Below, in pieces: positions 16,162 to 23,371 of a stretch of 48,063 nt of DNA. Within the stretch, counting starts at the first letter, position 1, and each line of letters begins with the position of its first letter. Both the position numbers and the translations under genes were made by a program. The notes under the pieces are model-generated. The model made no database searches. It had not been told where the DNA came from and was given only the letters and a program-made list of their open reading frames with translations. Source of the DNA: Ignavibacteriota bacterium (lineage in GTDB: Bacteria; Bacteroidota; Ignavibacteria; UBA10030); contig PLMK01000005.1 in assembly GCA_003142475.1 (NCBI GenBank), positions 38,364 through 86,426 on the forward strand, in the 5' to 3' direction.

Positions 16162-18267
16162 GTGAAAAATATTTTATTTGTTGTTTTTAGTTTAGTGCTT
16201 ATATCAACGGAATCTTTTTCTCAATGGGTTCAAACCAGCGCGCCAGCGGGCGGATATATTACATCTTTTGCATGCAGCGGCACAAATATTTTTGCTGGAA
16301 CATACGGAGCCGGTGTTTTCCTTTCTTCGGATAACGGAACAGATTGGGTACCTGTAAATTCAGGAGTGCTTTATCCTTCTGTCCGCGCACTTGCAACTAT
16401 TGGAACAAATCTTTTTGCTGGTACTTGGGGTGGTATGTATCTTTCAAAGGATAATGGAAAAAAATGGACGTCCATTAATGCAGGGTTAACGACAGGTGCG
16501 ATCTGGGCTCTTATAGCAAGTGATACAAATCTTTTTGCTGGAACTTTTGATGAAGGAGTTTTCTTATCTACTAATAATGGCTCAAGTTGGGTTGCGGTCA
16601 ATACAGGATTAACAAATTTACGTATTAGTTCTTTTGCTATAAAGGATACAAATCTTTTTGTGGGCACAGATGGAGGTGTCTTTCATTCTACAAATAATGG
16701 TACGAGTTGGACCGAAGTCAACACAGGGTTAACGCATACCGGCATTACTGCTCTTATTGCAAGTGGTTCGAATCTTTTTGCTGGTACCAATTATGGAGAT
16801 ATCTATATTTCTACAAATAATGGTGAAAATTGGAATGCCACCAATTTGATTAATCCATATTCTAATAATATTACTGCCTTTGCAGTTCGTTCAGATGGGA
16901 TAGGTGATACACTGCTCTTTGCAGGTACAAATGGGTACGGTGTTTTTCTGTCTACAAATAACGGAACAAGTTGGACTGGAGTAAATACCGGATTAACAGC
17001 TATCTCTGTATTTGCCTTAATGGAGTATGGAACAAACCTCTTTGCAGGAACGGAAGTCGGTGTGTTTCTCACTAACAATGATGGTGCAAATTGGAATGAA
17101 AGTGACTCTGGTCTATCGGCAACGGAAATCCATGCATATAATACAAAAGGATCAAATATTTATGCTGCTACCTGGGCGAGTGGAGTATTTGTTTCCAAAA
17201 ATGATAGCTTGAACTGGACGCGTTTAAATACTAGAATAAAAATATACAATATTACATCACTTGTAGTAAGTGTTTCAAATATCTTTGTTGGAACTGACGT
17301 TGATGGTTTCTTTATTTCCACAGACAATGGCACAACATGGTCAAAAAGCAATACAGGACTGACGAATACTAATATTCAAACTCTTGCTATCTCTGATTCA
17401 AATCTTTTTGCAGGAACTGATGGCGGTGGTATTTTTCTTTCCTCGGATAATGGCGCAAATTGGAATGCTGCCAATATCGGATTGACAAATATGACTGTAT
17501 ATAATCTAACAGTATACAATAATACCATTTATGCTGGGACTGCTGAGGGGGGTGTTTTTGTTTCGAGTAATAATGGTTCAAGTTGGTCATCCCTTGGTGT
17601 TGTGTCGCCGAAATGTCAAGTGCGCTCAATTATAATTTGTGACACAAATATTTTTGTTGGAACTTTGGGCAAAGGTGTTTTTCTTTCTACATACAACGAT
17701 ACAAGTTGGACTGCAGTTAGCACTGGTTTGACCGATATGAATATTTTTTGTCTTGCTGTAAGCGGTAAAAATATATTTGCTGGAACATGGCTCGGAGGTG
17801 TTTTTCTTTCTACTAACAATGGAACTAATTGGACTTCTGTAAATACTGGGTTGCCAAATACTCCAGTGTACGCTCTCAGAGTGATTAGTGAAAATCTATT
17901 TGCTGGAACTAGTAGTGGAACTAGTAGTGGATCTGTTTGGAAACGGCCTCTCTCTGAGATGATTACCGTTACCTCTGTTAGGAAAGTTCCTGCTCAATTA
18001 CCAGAAAGATTTGCGCTATATCAGAACTATCCAAATCCGTTTAATCCAAGTACGTCAATTTCATTTAGTCTCCCATTAAAATCTTTTGTGTCGTTGAAGG
18101 TTTTTGATATTATGGGTAGAGAAGTTGCCACTCTTGTCAATGAAGAGTTATCTGCTGGGAATCATCTTCAGCAATGGAATGTAGCAAATATATCAAGCGG
18201 AGTATATTTCTATAGGATACAAACGGGTCTATTCACCGAAACAAAAAAATTATTATTGCTCAGATAA
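16162..18267 (+). CDS. Large secreted BNR-type beta-propeller with T9SS sorting domain
   Basis: 701 residues. Signal peptide (MKNILFVVFSLVLISTESFS), then about fourteen ~40-residue repeats of the form NLFAGT..GVFLSTNNGTSWT.VNTGLT, the pattern of sialidase/BNR Asp-box propeller blades; fourteen repeats would make two seven-blade propellers. The C-terminal ~90 residues are a T9SS type A sorting domain (NYPNPFNPSTSISFSLP ... NISSGVYFYRIQ). It starts with ATG? No: the start codon is GTG at 16162, with AGGAGG seven bases upstream. It is the only gene between attC-like sites C and D. It is paralogous to the preceding cassette's propeller but with AT-rich, host-like composition throughout. Catalytic residues of a sialidase are not evident, so binding is more likely than hydrolysis. 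Confidence 0.85.
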   Translation: MKNILFVVFSLVLISTESFSQWVQTSAPAGGYITSFACSGTNIFAGTYGAGVFLSSDNGTDWVPVNSGVLYPSVRALATIGTNLFAGTWGGMYLSKDNGKKWTSINAGLTTGAIWALIASDTNLFAGTFDEGVFLSTNNGSSWVAVNTGLTNLRISSFAIKDTNLFVGTDGGVFHSTNNGTSWTEVNTGLTHTGITALIASGSNLFAGTNYGDIYISTNNGENWNATNLINPYSNNITAFAVRSDGIGDTLLFAGTNGYGVFLSTNNGTSWTGVNTGLTAISVFALMEYGTNLFAGTEVGVFLTNNDGANWNESDSGLSATEIHAYNTKGSNIYAATWASGVFVSKNDSLNWTRLNTRIKIYNITSLVVSVSNIFVGTDVDGFFISTDNGTTWSKSNTGLTNTNIQTLAISDSNLFAGTDGGGIFLSSDNGANWNAANIGLTNMTVYNLTVYNNTIYAGTAEGGVFVSSNNGSSWSSLGVVSPKCQVRSIIICDTNIFVGTLGKGVFLSTYNDTSWTAVSTGLTDMNIFCLAVSGKNIFAGTWLGGVFLSTNNGTNWTSVNTGLPNTPVYALRVISENLFAGTSSGTSSGSVWKRPLSEMITVTSVRKVPAQLPERFALYQNYPNPFNPSTSISFSLPLKSFVSLKVFDIMGREVATLVNEELSAGNHLQQWNVANISSGVYFYRIQTGLFTETKKLLLLR

Positions 18268-18273
18268 TGCAAT

Positions 18274-18540
18274 TGCGCCCTAACCAGGCGCTCAAGCTGA
18301 CGGAATGAGCCTGCCTGCCGGCAGGCAGGCGTGGATACGTTAAGCATAGCTAATAGAGGTTTTGATGTTTAATAATTAATTTTTCAGCATGAACTTAGTT
18401 CGTTTTCAGCAACTTGAAAATTATCAGCGCGGCAGCACGTTGTTTGCGTCTCGCTAAAGTGGGATCCGCACTTCGACCACGATTTGATTGCGAAGCATCA
18501 AATCTGTCGAAGCGAGACTTAGCGCCGGTCCGTTAGGCAC
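18274..18540. repeat. attC-like recombination site D
   Basis: 267-bp element with left core TGCGCCCTAAC (18274-18284) and right core GTTAGGC (18532-18538). L'' GGCGCTCAAG (18287-18296) pairs with L' CTTAGCGCC (18518-18526), leaving one unpaired C (18293), exactly the extrahelical-base layout of attC. It contains the same 22-bp palindrome as site A (18309-18330) and the same 125-bp right module as site C. Arms GTCTCGCT (18448-18455) and AGCGAGAC (18511-18518) differ from site C by a compensatory pair. Confidence 0.78.
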
Positions 18541-18541
18541 C

Positions 18542-18682
18542 ATGCAGAATAGAACAAAAAAGGTAAATGAAATGCAAAAAATTTCCAATACAATCGATAA
18601 TATACGCACAATTGCTATAGCACTAACTTTAAATGTTCTTCGCATAGTTAATACAATCTTCTTGATAGGAGTTTTGAAATGA
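18542..18682 (+). CDS. Possible small membrane peptide upstream of ZIP transporter
   Basis: 46-codon frame beginning three bases after the right core of site D (MQNRTKKVNEMQKISN...) and ending in a hydrophobic stretch (IALTLNVLRIVNTIFLIGVL). Its stop overlaps the ZIP start as ATGA, suggesting translational coupling. There is no clear ribosome-binding site of its own and no recognised family, so it could be a leader rather than a functional peptide. Confidence 0.35.
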   Translation: MQNRTKKVNEMQKISNTIDNIRTIAIALTLNVLRIVNTIFLIGVLK

Positions 18683-19398
18683 ACTACGTAGCAATAATAT
18701 TGGCCTTGATAACATTTTTATCGACGCTCTTCGGCGGGTTCATCGTCTTGAAATTCAAAAAAAGTCTTTCAATTATATTCGCTTTTGCAGCAGGGAGCGT
18801 CTTAACCGTCGCGCTCATGGAGATACTGCCCGAAAGCTTGGATATTGCAAATAAATTCGGAATCCCGGTTAAGTATATAATGATGTCTGTTGTGTTGTCA
18901 TTCCTGTTTTTTATAATTCTCGAGAAGCATTTCTCAGCTCATCCTATCAAAGGGATAATTTCTGAGGGGCATGTCATGGGACCCATTGGTGCAGGAAGTC
19001 TTATTCTGCTAAGCTTCCTGGATGGTCTCACCATGGGGATAGCGTTTCAAGTGCGCGTCTCTATTGGCATCGTGGTGGGCCTTTCAGTAATAATCCATGA
19101 CTTGCCGGACGGCATTAATACAGTGGTTTTGATGCTCAAGAACGAACAGTCAAAGAAAAAGGCATTGATCTTTCTTTTTATGGATGGTCTCGCACCGCTG
19201 TTGGGTGTTTTGCTCACGTCAATCATATTAATTCCGAAGAGTGTTCTCGCAATATTGCTGGCGGTTTTTGCCGGTGAGTTCATTTTTGTGGGAGCGGCGA
19301 GTCTTCTCCCGGAGAGCCAGGAGCACAACGTCCCCCGAATCGCGGTAGCAACGACTTTGGGCTTCCTCTTTATATTCGTGATTACGATATTCCTGTAG
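18679..19398 (+). CDS. ZIP family divalent-metal transporter
   Basis: 239-residue membrane protein with about eight helices. Metal-site motifs of ZIP transporters are present: LSFLDGLTMGIAFQ in helix IV (variant of HSVxDG, histidine replaced) and VIIHDLPDGINTVVLML in helix V (HxxPDG, variant of HNxPEG). ZIP proteins move zinc, iron or similar ions into the cytoplasm or across inner membranes. GGAG lies about 8 bases before the ATG. It directly follows the last attC-like site, so it may be the last cassette or the start of the chromosomal flank. The loss of the helix IV histidine may alter metal selectivity. Confidence 0.85.
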   Translation: MNYVAIILALITFLSTLFGGFIVLKFKKSLSIIFAFAAGSVLTVALMEILPESLDIANKFGIPVKYIMMSVVLSFLFFIILEKHFSAHPIKGIISEGHVMGPIGAGSLILLSFLDGLTMGIAFQVRVSIGIVVGLSVIIHDLPDGINTVVLMLKNEQSKKKALIFLFMDGLAPLLGVLLTSIILIPKSVLAILLAVFAGEFIFVGAASLLPESQEHNVPRIAVATTLGFLFIFVITIFL

Positions 19399-19464
19399 AG
19401 TTGTGCGAATAAGTCTCTAAACAAAATGATTAATTTATACAACAAAATATCGGAAAATATTATT

Positions 19465-20022
19465 ATGACCTTTTCAAATAATTTAAATCGAATACATCTT
19501 GAACAAGCCCTGACAGCGAAACAATTGCGAGTAATTGTCATCATCAGAATTGCCCTGATGTTTGGAATCTTGTTCTACTACTTCGTTGTTCTTCTGTTAT
19601 ATTCTCTGTTCAATCCCGGCGGCTTTAGTAAACAAGATACGTCGTTGATGGATGTGCTTTCCGTAGCACATGCTGTTTTCACGCTAGTAGCGATCACATT
19701 GGCGTTTTATCTCTCAAGCCTTCTGCTGCGTCCCGAACGTCTCACCGAGCAGTCTGACATTCAAACACCGGAAGAGGCTGCTCTTTATGCCGTTGGATTA
19801 TATCGGGCAAGCTCACTGATACTCATGGCACCCATTGAAGGAGCATCCTTCTTCGGAGCTGTGATTTGTATGATTGGGGTTCAGAACGGGACAATAGAAT
19901 TTTATCCGATGTATTGGCTGAATGCAGCATCTGCCGTTTTATTAATCTTGGTAGGAATAATGACATTCCCGACACGCGAGAGGGTTCTTAAAACGTTGGA
20001 GTCTGCATTCGTGCAACGGTGA
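19465..20022 (+). CDS. Hypothetical four-helix membrane protein
   Basis: About 185 residues. Predicted membrane helices: VIVIIRIALMFGILFYYFVVLLLY, VAHAVFTLVAITLAFYLSSLLL, SLILMAPIEGASFFGAVICMIG and YWLNAASAVLLILVGIMTF. The start is uncertain: ATG at 19465 is preceded by GGAAAA, while a longer frame from 19426 adds 13 unremarkable residues. No family is recognised. It is preceded by the ZIP transporter and followed by a thioesterase; there is no evidence for a joint function. Confidence 0.65.
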   Translation: MTFSNNLNRIHLEQALTAKQLRVIVIIRIALMFGILFYYFVVLLLYSLFNPGGFSKQDTSLMDVLSVAHAVFTLVAITLAFYLSSLLLRPERLTEQSDIQTPEEAALYAVGLYRASSLILMAPIEGASFFGAVICMIGVQNGTIEFYPMYWLNAASAVLLILVGIMTFPTRERVLKTLESAFVQR

Positions 20023-20032
20023 TTCTTGTAAG

Positions 20033-20062
20033 GCCGCAATCTATCCAAGTGCTTAAGTTAGA
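20033..20062. repeat. Possible attC-like left-end remnant
   Basis: CTATCCAAGTGCTTAAGTTA resembles the left end of decayed site B (CTATCCAAGCGCTCAGGTTG), differing by transitions only. It lies between the membrane-protein gene and the thioesterase gene. A second short match to the middle of site D (TTAAGTATAGCTGATAGAG, 20513-20531) lies just beyond the thioesterase. Short and degenerate, so tentative. Confidence 0.35.
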
Positions 20063-20076
20063 AAAGGAATTTGTTT

Positions 20077-20481
20077 ATGAATGAAATCAAAAATATTGTC
20101 CAAAAAGATGCTTTTGCTAAATTTCTAGGCATTAAAATTCTGTCGATCGGAGAAGGGACAGCAACAGCGGAGATGACTATCACAAAGGATCATCTCAACG
20201 GGGCATGTACAGCCCATGGAGGCGCTATTTTTTCACTTGGTGACACAGTCTTCGGTGCAGCGTCGAATACTCGCGAAGGATTAGCCATGGCAATTAATGT
20301 CAGTATCTCTTTTTTCAAAGCAATCACCGAAGGAAAACTTACTGCAGTCGCAGAAGAAATATCTCTGCACAAGAAACTAGCAACATATATCGTCAGAATC
20401 TTCGATGATAAATCAAAAATCATTGCTTTATTCCAGGGGACTGTCTATAGAAAAGAATACAAAGAGGGATTTGATCGATGA
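20077..20481 (+). CDS. PaaI-type hotdog-fold thioesterase
   Basis: 134 residues in the single-domain hotdog fold. Typical text: FAKFLGIKILSIGEGTATAEMTITKDHLNGACTAHGGAIFSLGDTVFGAASNT; the N-G-x-x-H-G-G-A-I-F-S-L-x-D segment carries the catalytic region of PaaI/4-hydroxybenzoyl-CoA thioesterases, with the aspartate in LGDT. It hydrolyses acyl- or aryl-CoA thioesters. ATG at 20077 was chosen over the in-frame TTG at 20071 because AAGGAA lies upstream at good distance. No phenylacetate genes are nearby, so the substrate is unknown. Confidence 0.88.
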   Translation: MNEIKNIVQKDAFAKFLGIKILSIGEGTATAEMTITKDHLNGACTAHGGAIFSLGDTVFGAASNTREGLAMAINVSISFFKAITEGKLTAVAEEISLHKKLATYIVRIFDDKSKIIALFQGTVYRKEYKEGFDR

Positions 20482-20591
20482 AGAACCCCTATAGGGTACA
20501 AGTATAGTTTATTAAGTATAGCTGATAGAGACACCTTGCCTTTCAAGCGAGCGTTTATTAATTTTATTCACACAATTATTTATCATACCTG

Positions 20592-21131
20592 ATGCCTCGA
20601 TTTACGATAGACGAAATACGCAGTAAATTTGCTAACGGTAAAGATTTTAACGAGATTTTCGATGCCTTTGAAGATGCGCTGGTGCAAGGTATTCAAGATG
20701 TCGAACTCTACCGGCTCCTTTTCTGGAACTCTGCACTCTGTCCCGATGAGTTACGTCTTTTCGGCGATAAACTTGCGAAGGAATTCCCAAATCTTGCTTA
20801 TGAAACATATATGTGGTTAGCAAGTGTTTTCGAGGCAACATATTCCTTGTCTGATAACTTTGAGTTAGCAATGCAGTACTATCGTAAGGCGGCGGTGGTG
20901 AAACCCGAAGAAGTTCAACCGTATCTTGATGCCGCCGATTGTCATGATCCGGAACTCAATATCCCGCCGCTTTATTGGCTCGTGGAGTTTTTAAAGTTAG
21001 GCATCAACCTTGTAAAAGATAAAAAAACGCTTCTGCACAGATTATCATATCTCTACCAAATGCATGGAGATCAGAAGCAGGCAGATTTTTACAGAAACCT
21101 TGCTGATGACCTCGGACACAGCCAAAACTAA
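20592..21131 (+). CDS. TPR-like hypothetical protein
   Basis: 179-residue soluble, all-helical protein. Segments such as ETYMWLASVFEATYSLSDNFELAMQYYRKAAVVKPEEVQPYLDAADC and LLHRLSYLYQMHGDQKQADFYRNLADDL look like tetratricopeptide repeats (about 75-120 and 150-175). No catalytic motif. Its 3' end overlaps the start of the EamA transporter gene, so they are probably co-translated. Likely a protein-interaction module; partner unknown. Confidence 0.7.
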   Translation: MPRFTIDEIRSKFANGKDFNEIFDAFEDALVQGIQDVELYRLLFWNSALCPDELRLFGDKLAKEFPNLAYETYMWLASVFEATYSLSDNFELAMQYYRKAAVVKPEEVQPYLDAADCHDPELNIPPLYWLVEFLKLGINLVKDKKTLLHRLSYLYQMHGDQKQADFYRNLADDLGHSQN

Positions 21132-22074
21132 TATACCCATTCATCGCTCGCATACACTCCGCGGATTTATTCTCCTTATGATTGCTGTACTTTTCTGGGG
21201 AAGCTCGGCGCCAATAGGAAAATATCTCATAGTAACACGCTTTGATACACTTATCATGGCGCAGACACGTACGTCGCTTACCTTCATACTTTTACTTTTC
21301 TTTTTTCTATTAAGTAATCGAAGTGTATTCAAGATTAATCTTTCGGATTTATGGAAATTTGGAATATTAGGTGTGGTAGGCATTTCATTGACAAATTATA
21401 CTTATTACTTCACTGCGAAGGAATCATCAGTAGCGACGGCAATCCTTGTCCAATATAGTGCGCCGGTTTGGGTTGTGCTTTATTCAGTGTTCGTTATTAA
21501 GGAAGATAAGCTTGATCGCGTTACATTCTTCTTGCTCGTCCTCGCACTGATCGGCTGTTACTTTGCAGTAACTTCCGGCTCGATGCAAAGTATAAACCTG
21601 AAAGGATGGGCGATTATCACCGGACCGGTGTCGGCATTCACGTTTGCATACCAGATTGTGGCGACGAAACAGTTGCTGAAGCGTTATTCCGTCTGGACGA
21701 TGTTAGTGTATATGTTCGGTTTCTCCGCGATCTTTTGGTTGTGTATAAATCCCCCTTGGAATATTCTTGCGAAGAATTATACGTACGACGACTGGGGAAT
21801 ATTTTGGATGTTTGCAATTATATCGATTCTTATACCACAGACGGCATTTGCATCGGGATTAAAATTGCTGGACGCATCCACTGTTGGAATTGTCAGTATT
21901 TTAGAACCGGTAATCGCAATTGTGGCTGCATTTCTCATTCTTGGCGAATCGCTTAGTGTCGTACAAATGTTCGGCGGTGTGCTGGTAGTAGTGGCAGTAG
22001 GATTATTACAAGCCCATCCGAGGTTAATGAAAAAAATAAAGTGGAAATACGTATCTTCGATAAAAGTAGAATGA
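21106..22074 (+). CDS. EamA/DMT-superfamily transporter
   Basis: Inner-membrane drug/metabolite transporter with ten helices in two EamA halves of about 140 residues each: first half opening LRGFILLMIAVLFWGSSAPIGKYL, second half opening LKGWAIITGPVSAFTFAYQIVATKQLL, and the family's ending LEPVIAIVAAFLILGESLSVVQMFGGVLVVVAVGLL. ATG at 21106 overlaps the TPR gene by 26 bases; a frame from 21064 would extend the overlap further and adds non-membrane sequence. The stop overlaps the trmH start (ATGA). The substrate is unknown; amino acids or metabolites are usual. Confidence 0.88.
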   Translation: MTSDTAKTNIPIHRSHTLRGFILLMIAVLFWGSSAPIGKYLIVTRFDTLIMAQTRTSLTFILLLFFFLLSNRSVFKINLSDLWKFGILGVVGISLTNYTYYFTAKESSVATAILVQYSAPVWVVLYSVFVIKEDKLDRVTFFLLVLALIGCYFAVTSGSMQSINLKGWAIITGPVSAFTFAYQIVATKQLLKRYSVWTMLVYMFGFSAIFWLCINPPWNILAKNYTYDDWGIFWMFAIISILIPQTAFASGLKLLDASTVGIVSILEPVIAIVAAFLILGESLSVVQMFGGVLVVVAVGLLQAHPRLMKKIKWKYVSSIKVE

Positions 22075-22655
22075 GAACAGAACGCCGATTAAATCGTTTA
22101 GAACAAGTGTTGCGGCATCGTCAGCCGGATATTACGGTTGTTATGGAAAATATTCATGATCCGCATAATGTCAGCGCTGTACTACGTTCATGTGATGCAG
22201 CCGGCGTGATGGAAGTACAATTAATCTATACGGATGTAGATTTTCCAAACATCGGCAAAAAAAGCTCGGCGAGCGCAAAAAAATGGGTTGAACTGCGGCA
22301 ATTCGAAAATGTGAAAGATTGCTATAAAAAGTTGCACGAAGAAGGGTTTGCAATTTTCGCAACGCATCTGGAAGAAAAAGCAAAATCATTGTACGAAATT
22401 GATATGACAAAAAAGATAGCGATTGTTGTCGGGAATGAACACAAAGGAGTATCATCGGAAGCAGCACGGTTGGCGGATAGTATTCTCCAGGTTCCAATGT
22501 TCGGGATGATTCAAAGCCTCAATGTCTCTGTTGCAACGGCAGTCATTCTTTTTGAAGCCGTCCGCCAGAGAATCGCATCAGGACAGTATGACGAATCAAA
22601 ATATTCTAAGACAGAATTAGCGAGACTTCTTAAGATTTGGGCGATGAGACAATGA
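22071..22655 (+). CDS. trmH: tRNA (guanosine(18)-2'-O)-methyltransferase, SpoU/TrmH family
   Basis: 194-residue SPOUT methyltransferase. The N-terminal text RHRQPDITVVMENIHDPHNVSAVLRSCDAAGV closely follows the TrmH pattern (RQPDLTV..E..HKPHNVSAI.R..DA.GV) as known from E. coli TrmH. Motif 2 is KIAIVVGNEHKGVSSEA and motif 3 is VPMFGMIQSLNVSVATAVILFE, forming the knotted SAM site. ATG at 22071 overlaps the transporter stop (ATGA); a GTG at 22041 is in frame but unlikely. Expected to methylate the 2'-O of G18 in tRNAs. Related 23S rRNA methylases (RlmB, RlmH-like TrmH group) are the alternative. Confidence 0.88.
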   Translation: MRTERRLNRLEQVLRHRQPDITVVMENIHDPHNVSAVLRSCDAAGVMEVQLIYTDVDFPNIGKKSSASAKKWVELRQFENVKDCYKKLHEEGFAIFATHLEEKAKSLYEIDMTKKIAIVVGNEHKGVSSEAARLADSILQVPMFGMIQSLNVSVATAVILFEAVRQRIASGQYDESKYSKTELARLLKIWAMRQ

Positions 22656-22680
22656 ACGATGCATTACTCATGGCTAACGA

Positions 22681-23364
22681 ATGAATATTCGCTCAGATAT
22701 TGCAGAATTTATTGTTAATCTTGAAGTATTCAGTAAAAGGAAGCTGACCTATCCGTTGGAAGTTGGTGAATTACTTCAGATTGCTGTTGAGACCGGGTTG
22801 ACAGACGAGTTTGAAGAATTGATCTTTCAAGCGAAGTTTCTGACGCGGACGCAGGATGTGATGAGACAAATCAGTCATGACGCGGAGGGATTCGAAAAAC
22901 TTTCAACGGAATTTAATTCCGGCATAAAAATTTCAATGGAGTTGATGAAGATGCTTGTCGGAAGAGCGGCTGTAGATGTTACACGAAGATATTCTGAAGG
23001 CTTCTTTGCAATAGAAACAGAAAGTATTTCTCGTTTGATGAAATTGTATTCTGATTTGAGCTGGGTAAAAAATTGGCAGATTGACGGAAAATCATTGCCG
23101 TATGAAACAAAATCACCAGTAATAACTAGTATTCAAGAAAATGTAAATTTTCAAACAATAGAAAAACAACAAAATAATAAATCCATAAAACATCTTTCCC
23201 GGATTCAAAAAAGTGCGATGCTTAGCGTGATTCTCTTAGTGTTATTTCTTCTTATCGATCCACCGGCAACAATCCTCGGATGGATAATCTCACTATGGAT
23301 TGCGGCATTGCTTACGTATATTGTTGTCCAGATACTATTCTTAACTAGAAGACTAATCGAATAG
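22681..23364 (+). CDS. Hypothetical protein with C-terminal membrane hairpin
   Basis: 227 residues. A helical soluble N-terminal region of about 130 residues (MNIRSDIAEFIVNLEVFSKRKLTYPLEVGELLQIA...), a polar low-complexity linker (EKQQNNKSIKH) and two C-terminal membrane helices (MLSVILLVLFLLIDPPATILGW, ISLWIAALLTYIVVQILFL). No family recognised. Seven bases separate it from the NamZ-like gene, so co-transcription is likely; a cell-envelope role is possible but unproven. Confidence 0.65.
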   Translation: MNIRSDIAEFIVNLEVFSKRKLTYPLEVGELLQIAVETGLTDEFEELIFQAKFLTRTQDVMRQISHDAEGFEKLSTEFNSGIKISMELMKMLVGRAAVDVTRRYSEGFFAIETESISRLMKLYSDLSWVKNWQIDGKSLPYETKSPVITSIQENVNFQTIEKQQNNKSIKHLSRIQKSAMLSVILLVLFLLIDPPATILGWIISLWIAALLTYIVVQILFLTRRLIE

Positions 23365-23371
23365 ATTTTAA

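Noticed and set aside
16162-18267. Sialidase annotation for the BNR propeller
   Set aside because: Repeats resemble Asp-box blades, but no arginine triad or other sialidase catalytic arrangement was seen.
10928-18540. CRISPR array
   Set aside because: The repeated elements are 130-270 bp, few, irregularly spaced by whole genes and internally palindromic; no short regular repeats or cas genes.
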